A DNA stretch of 48,204 nucleotides from Candidatus Gallispira edinburgensis (GTDB taxonomy: Bacteria > Bacillota > Clostridia > Lachnospirales > CAG-274): contig CAJFNV010000018.1 in the NCBI GenBank assembly GCA_904395805.1, positions 1 to 48,204 of the forward strand, read 5' to 3'. The stretch's first letter is position 1, and each line of letters begins with the position of its first letter. Below, in pieces: positions 44,824-48,204 of this stretch. A program made the position numbers and the translations under genes. The notes below the pieces were generated by a model. It was not told the origin of the DNA. It made no database searches and saw nothing but the letters and a program-made list of their open reading frames with translations.

Positions 44824-45795
44824 TTAAATTAATAATACAGCAGCCCCAACAGCCACCGTCACAAAAGCCGTACAATACATAAGCCTGTTAGCTCTCACAA
44901 TATCAAAAACCTCGATTTTTCTTCCCCTGTCACCTATGACAGGCTTAACATAAAGCTTTCCGAAATAATAAGCATTTCCCGCAAGCTCCACATTAAGGGC
45001 TCCCGCACATACGGCCTCTGTCTGTGCTGAATTTGGACTTTTATGTTTATATCTGTCCCTTTTAAAAATTCTCAGGGCATTTTTATAGTCAAGCCTTAAA
45101 ATAAAGGCAGACACTATCATAAAAACAGCGGAAATTCTTGCAGGTATAAAATTCACAATATCATCAAGCCTTGCCGCAGCTGTACCTAAATAACAGTACT
45201 TGTCATTCCTGTAACCTATCATTGAATCCATTGTATTTACAGCCTTATAAAAAAATCCTCCCAAAACACCAAAACACATTATAAACAAAAGGGGTGCAAT
45301 AACACCGTCGGAAGTGTTTTCAGCCACAGTTTCAACTGCCGCCTTTGTGATCCCCTCTTCATCAAGGCTTTTCGTGTCTCTGCCCACTATCATAGACACA
45401 GCCTGCCTTGCTCCTTCAATGTCGCCCTTTTCAAGAGCATAATACACCTTCATGCTTTCATTTTTAAGAGACTTTGCCGCAAGGAGCTGATAACACATTA
45501 TACACTCAATAGCTGTCTTTAAATAAAAATTTATTCTTCCTGCAGCATATAAAATAATAAAAGGAACACCCACGGAAAACAGCAAAACCGCAATAACTAT
45601 CAAGGTTCCTGCGATTCGCTTTTTTAATACGTCCTTTTCCCTTTCCTCACTTATGTTAAGAAGCTTTACAAATACCCTTTCACAGACTTCAATACACTTC
45701 CCAATAGCTCTTACAGGGTGATAAAGCCAATGGGGATCCCCAAATATCATATCCAGCACAAAGCCTGCAATTACAACAGCGATTCTTTCAGACAT
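44824..45795 (-). CDS. cbiB: Adenosylcobinamide-phosphate synthase CbiB/CobD
   Basis: A 323-residue membrane enzyme that attaches aminopropanol (phosphate) to adenosylcobyric acid. The start AGFVLDMIFGDPHWLYHPVR is the family signature; AVETVAENTSDGVIAPLLF near 155 and GYRNDKYCYLGTAAARLDD are further conserved blocks. Several TM helices. Last gene of the cobalamin cluster, five bases after cobC. Confidence 0.95.
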   Translation of the reverse strand: MSERIAVVIAGFVLDMIFGDPHWLYHPVRAIGKCIEVCERVFVKLLNISEEREKDVLKKRIAGTLIVIAVLLFSVGVPFIILYAAGRINFYLKTAIECIMCYQLLAAKSLKNESMKVYYALEKGDIEGARQAVSMIVGRDTKSLDEEGITKAAVETVAENTSDGVIAPLLFIMCFGVLGGFFYKAVNTMDSMIGYRNDKYCYLGTAAARLDDIVNFIPARISAVFMIVSAFILRLDYKNALRIFKRDRYKHKSPNSAQTEAVCAGALNVELAGNAYYFGKLYVKPVIGDRGRKIEVFDIVRANRLMYCTAFVTVAVGAAVLLI

Positions 45796-45799
45796 ACTT

Positions 45800-46363
45800 T
45801 TAAATTTCCCTTACATTTTTAATTATCATATTTTCGTTTATTTCAACTTCCCCTTCAAACCCTCTTCCGTTTTTTGCCATCCAGTTGTAATAATCCTTAT
45901 GAGGCACAGCATATTTATCAAGTATAGCCATAATTGTACCCCCGTGAATAACAAAGGCAATATCCTCTCTTTCATTTCTCACTATTTTTTCAAAAGCATC
46001 ACAGCATCTTTTCTGGAATGTTTCCAGATCCTCTCCCCCGGGGAAAGGACTTCTTCCGCCCGTTTCAATAAATTTCTTATACTCAGGTCTGTCTTTTAAT
46101 TCCTCATGATTGAGATTTTCAAACTCCCCGAAGTTACACTCCCTTAAATCATCACATATTTCATATTCCCTGCCGGGATAAATTATTTCAGCCGTTTCTC
46201 TGGTTCTTTTTAAGGGACTTACATATAATTTTTCTGCCAAAGGAGCCACGATACCTTTAAGCAATTCCGCCCCCTCTCTTGTCAGACTTTCATCAGTCAC
46301 GCCCGCATATCTTTTTTCTCTGTTGCCCTGTGTTTCACCATGTCTTATTAAATATACTTTCAT
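45800..46363 (-). CDS. cobC: Histidine phosphatase, CobC-type
   Basis: A 187-residue phosphoglycerate-mutase-like phosphatase. The phosphohistidine motif is IRHGETQGN (His8), with Arg-Glu-Thr in SPLKRTRETAE and the second His in VIHGGTIMA. From context it should dephosphorylate adenosylcobalamin or alpha-ribazole phosphate. ATG 46363 overlaps the preceding stop as ATGA; the longer frame starts within the upstream gene. Confidence 0.88.
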   Translation of the reverse strand: MKVYLIRHGETQGNREKRYAGVTDESLTREGAELLKGIVAPLAEKLYVSPLKRTRETAEIIYPGREYEICDDLRECNFGEFENLNHEELKDRPEYKKFIETGGRSPFPGGEDLETFQKRCCDAFEKIVRNEREDIAFVIHGGTIMAILDKYAVPHKDYYNWMAKNGRGFEGEVEINENMIIKNVREI

Positions 46364-46689
46364 TTTATCTTCACTCCCATTCCGCATATAACTCTTATTA
46401 CCCTTTCTGCCCTTTCAGCCAGAAAACAGTTAAGCCTGCCGTTTTTTTCTCTGTATTCTCTTTCAAAAGCATCCACAGGCACGATTCCGCAGCCAAGCTC
46501 ATCACTTGTTATAACAATTTTATCATTCTCACTTAAAAGCCTTTCAGCCTCTTTAAAAATATCCCTGCCCTCTTTTAACTGCTCTCTTACTCTCAAATGA
46601 TAATCACCTATAATTTCATATTCATTTCCGAACTCTTTTGCAGCATATTCCTTTTTCCCCTGATATGCACCGCCTGTAACAAGTATCAT
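46360..46689 (-). CDS. Short CobU-like protein
   Basis: A 109-residue relative of adenosylcobinamide kinase. It keeps a P-loop (VTGGAYQGKKEYA) and the C-terminal block ITSDELGCGIVPVDAFERE, but lacks the middle of CobU, including the usual R-x-x-R and guanylylated-His region. CobU proper (186 residues) is encoded nearby at 47443. It may be a regulatory paralogue, or a remnant kept in frame. ATG 46689 overlaps the cobS stop as ATGA and its own stop overlaps cobC as ATGA, so the whole cluster is translationally coupled. Confidence 0.75.
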   Translation of the reverse strand: MILVTGGAYQGKKEYAAKEFGNEYEIIGDYHLRVREQLKEGRDIFKEAERLLSENDKIVITSDELGCGIVPVDAFEREYREKNGRLNCFLAERAERVIRVICGMGVKIK

Positions 46690-47441
46690 AATATCAACCC
46701 TTTCAATATAACAACAGCAGCAAGAATACAAAGCTCACAAACCTGCAGAAAATACCCTGCTATATCTCCCGTGATTCCTCCGAAAAGCCTGTATGCCATA
46801 TTCCTGTAATACAAAAAGCACAGCAAACCAATTAATGCACATATACTGCCCATAACAGGATTTAAATATATAAATCCACATATACACAATATAAGTTCCA
46901 AAATCATTATCCACTTTACATTCTTGTCTGCGGAGTTTGCGGAAGCTGCAGCCATTCCGTCTTTTCTTGCCTTTTTAAATGTAACAACGGAAATACCGCT
47001 TAATATTCTGGAATAAATATAAGAAACAGCAATAAATATGTATTCACTCTTTTCAATTTCACTGAAAAGCCCAAATACTGCTATCATATACACTATGCCA
47101 TAAATAACCGCAAATGCTCCCGTATTGGGATCTTTTAATATTTTAAGTTTTTCCTCCATTGGCTTATAAGAGCTTTTCGCATCAACAGTATCCAGAAAAC
47201 CATCCATATGTATTCCCCCGTTAATGACAACAGGGAGCACAGCAAGCAATGCAGCCTTAAGTATATTTCTGAATTTCAAAAATTCCATTGCATATAAAAG
47301 CAAATATCCGATCACACCTGTTACCGCCCCGACAAGGGGAAAGAAACAAAGGCTGTATTTCATACTTTTTTTATTCCATTCCACCCTTGGCACAGGAATT
47401 TTGGAATATGTAGAAAAAGCTATAATAATCGATTTAAACAT
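46686..47441 (-). CDS. cobS: Adenosylcobinamide-GDP ribazoletransferase
   Basis: A 251-residue membrane enzyme joining adenosylcobinamide-GDP and alpha-ribazole, the final step of cobalamin assembly. FSTYSKIPVPRVEW near the start and GGIHMDGFLDTVDA near 75 (the Asp-rich metal motif) are diagnostic, and about seven TM helices follow. I choose ATG 47441, behind AAAGGTG, rather than the GTG at 47450. Confidence 0.95.
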   Translation of the reverse strand: MFKSIIIAFSTYSKIPVPRVEWNKKSMKYSLCFFPLVGAVTGVIGYLLLYAMEFLKFRNILKAALLAVLPVVINGGIHMDGFLDTVDAKSSYKPMEEKLKILKDPNTGAFAVIYGIVYMIAVFGLFSEIEKSEYIFIAVSYIYSRILSGISVVTFKKARKDGMAAASANSADKNVKWIMILELILCICGFIYLNPVMGSICALIGLLCFLYYRNMAYRLFGGITGDIAGYFLQVCELCILAAVVILKGLIL

Positions 47442-47442
47442 T

Positions 47443-48003
47443 TCATTCACCTTTATTACCTTTCAGCCATACAGGTATACCGCAGACAACTTCCGCTGCT
47501 CCGTCTGCCTTTTCACATAACCTTCTGTTTGCATATCCCAGAGCCTTTAAATATTTCCTGCTTTCATCATCACAGCATATATCGGAAAAAACTTCATTTG
47601 TCACAACAACAACTGCACCGGCATCTTTTTCAGCCTTTAGTATACCTTTTACAACTGTACTTTCTGCCATATTGCATATATCTCCGCTGCCCTTTATTCT
47701 TCCCTTATCGGAATACATTTCATTTGCAATTAAATTGGACATACACTCAATAAGCACAACATCACTTTCACTGAATTCAAGTTTTTCAATACCACAAAAA
47801 CATTCAATAGTGTCAAATCCCTTTTCACTTCTCATATTCCTGTGTCTTTCTATTCTTTTAATACACTCGTCATCATAGGGGATCATAGTTGCAACATAGT
47901 AAAGCTTTCCTTTTTGAAATTTATTTTTGTATATATCCGCAGCTACACTCTCGGCAAACTCAGATTTACCACTGCCGCTTCCTCCCGTTATAACATAAAG
48001 CAT
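47443..48003 (-). CDS. cobU: Adenosylcobinamide kinase / guanylyltransferase
   Basis: A 186-residue bifunctional enzyme. P-loop VITGGSGSGKSEFAE is at residues 4-18, IERHRNMRSEKGF carries the guanylylated His region near 56-61, and TNEVFSDICCDDE with LGYANRRLCEKAD ends the domain. AGAGGTGGG precedes ATG 48003; the frame to 48051 lacks a ribosome site. First gene of the cobalamin cluster in view; no cobalamin riboswitch is seen before the edge. Confidence 0.95.
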   Translation of the reverse strand: MLYVITGGSGSGKSEFAESVAADIYKNKFQKGKLYYVATMIPYDDECIKRIERHRNMRSEKGFDTIECFCGIEKLEFSESDVVLIECMSNLIANEMYSDKGRIKGSGDICNMAESTVVKGILKAEKDAGAVVVVTNEVFSDICCDDESRKYLKALGYANRRLCEKADGAAEVVCGIPVWLKGNKGE

Positions 48004-48117
48004 ATTCCCACCTCTAAAAGTTATATTTACCTTACCCCTGCCATAATACATTCTTCAAAAACATCTTTACTCCTATAAATTCCTATTTAATGCACCAACA
48101 ATCTGACAATCCACCAC

Positions 48118-48204
48118 CTGTAGGGGCGAGCATTGCTCGCCCGCAATCAGCCTCCTTTAAAAAGGAGGGGGACCGCGTCAGCGGTGGAGGATTTTCACTC
48201 CTCA
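48118..48204. repeat. Interspersed palindromic repeat R3 (cut by the window edge)
   Basis: TGTAGGGGCGAGC start; hairpins GGGCGAGC-att-GCTCGCCC (48124-48142), CCTCCTTT-aa-AAAGGAGG and ACCGC-gtca-GCGGT; then GGAGGATTTTCACTCCTCA. It is the most complete copy and runs off the window. Same family as R1 and R2. Confidence 0.75.

Noticed and set aside
48004..48204. Cobalamin riboswitch before cobU
   Set aside because: No B12-box-like sequence in the visible 200 bases; only repeat R3. It could lie beyond the edge.

Overview
The window looks like a chromosomal segment of a low-GC anaerobic Firmicute (Bacillota), most likely class Clostridia and close to the Lachnospirales. The grounds are a Gram-positive PolC replicase, a T-box leader on serS, Bacillus-type parS sites (TGTTTCACGTGAAACA), strong GGAGG ribosome sites with many TTG/GTG starts, a flavodiiron protein, and surface proteins with copper-amine-oxidase-N type domains. 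Species cannot be fixed from the sequence alone.

Layout. 1-250: tandem rRNA-type promoters on the minus strand firing off the left edge. 260-3695: two small conserved proteins (DUF4250, DUF5662) and a large, probably abundant S-layer-like protein with its own promoter and terminator. 4055-9358: orphan sugar-ABC ATPase, then T-box-controlled serS with a DUF896 protein and an AI-2E family permease, and a Cof-type HAD phosphatase. 9416-15600: replication and segregation block with parB, parA, three perfect parS sites, argS, an amidohydrolase and dnaA flanked by DnaA boxes. 15665-16029: two tandem multi-hairpin units behind a strong minus-strand promoter. 16114-24239: accessory island of about ten secreted or membrane proteins, several with copper-amine-oxidase-N-like domains, plus an ankyrin protein. 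24483-26591: greA-lysS. 26692-28790: a 46-codon gene and a frameshifted secreted protein. 29223-32480: TIGR04076 protein, xpt-pbuX and a methyltransferase, with a third multi-hairpin unit in the xpt leader. 32540-43205: the conserved pyrH-frr-uppS-cdsA-dxr-rseP-ispG-polC string. 43389-44591: flavodiiron protein. 44824-48003: late cobalamin genes cobU-cobS-cobU-like-cobC-cbiB.

Transcription direction is striking. Everything except the amidohydrolase and dnaA is on the minus strand. dnaA has lost its usual dnaN-recF-gyr neighbours. If replication starts at dnaA, the 32 kb to its right, including polC and the lipid/isoprenoid operon, would be head-on to the fork. Either the origin is elsewhere or this region has been inverted.

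Best leads for novelty are the modular multi-hairpin family (three copies with compensatory base changes, one pair behind an rRNA-type promoter pointing toward the 3' end of dnaA), the unusual dnaA/oriC setting, the copper-amine-oxidase-domain island, and a 46-residue protein missed by length filters.
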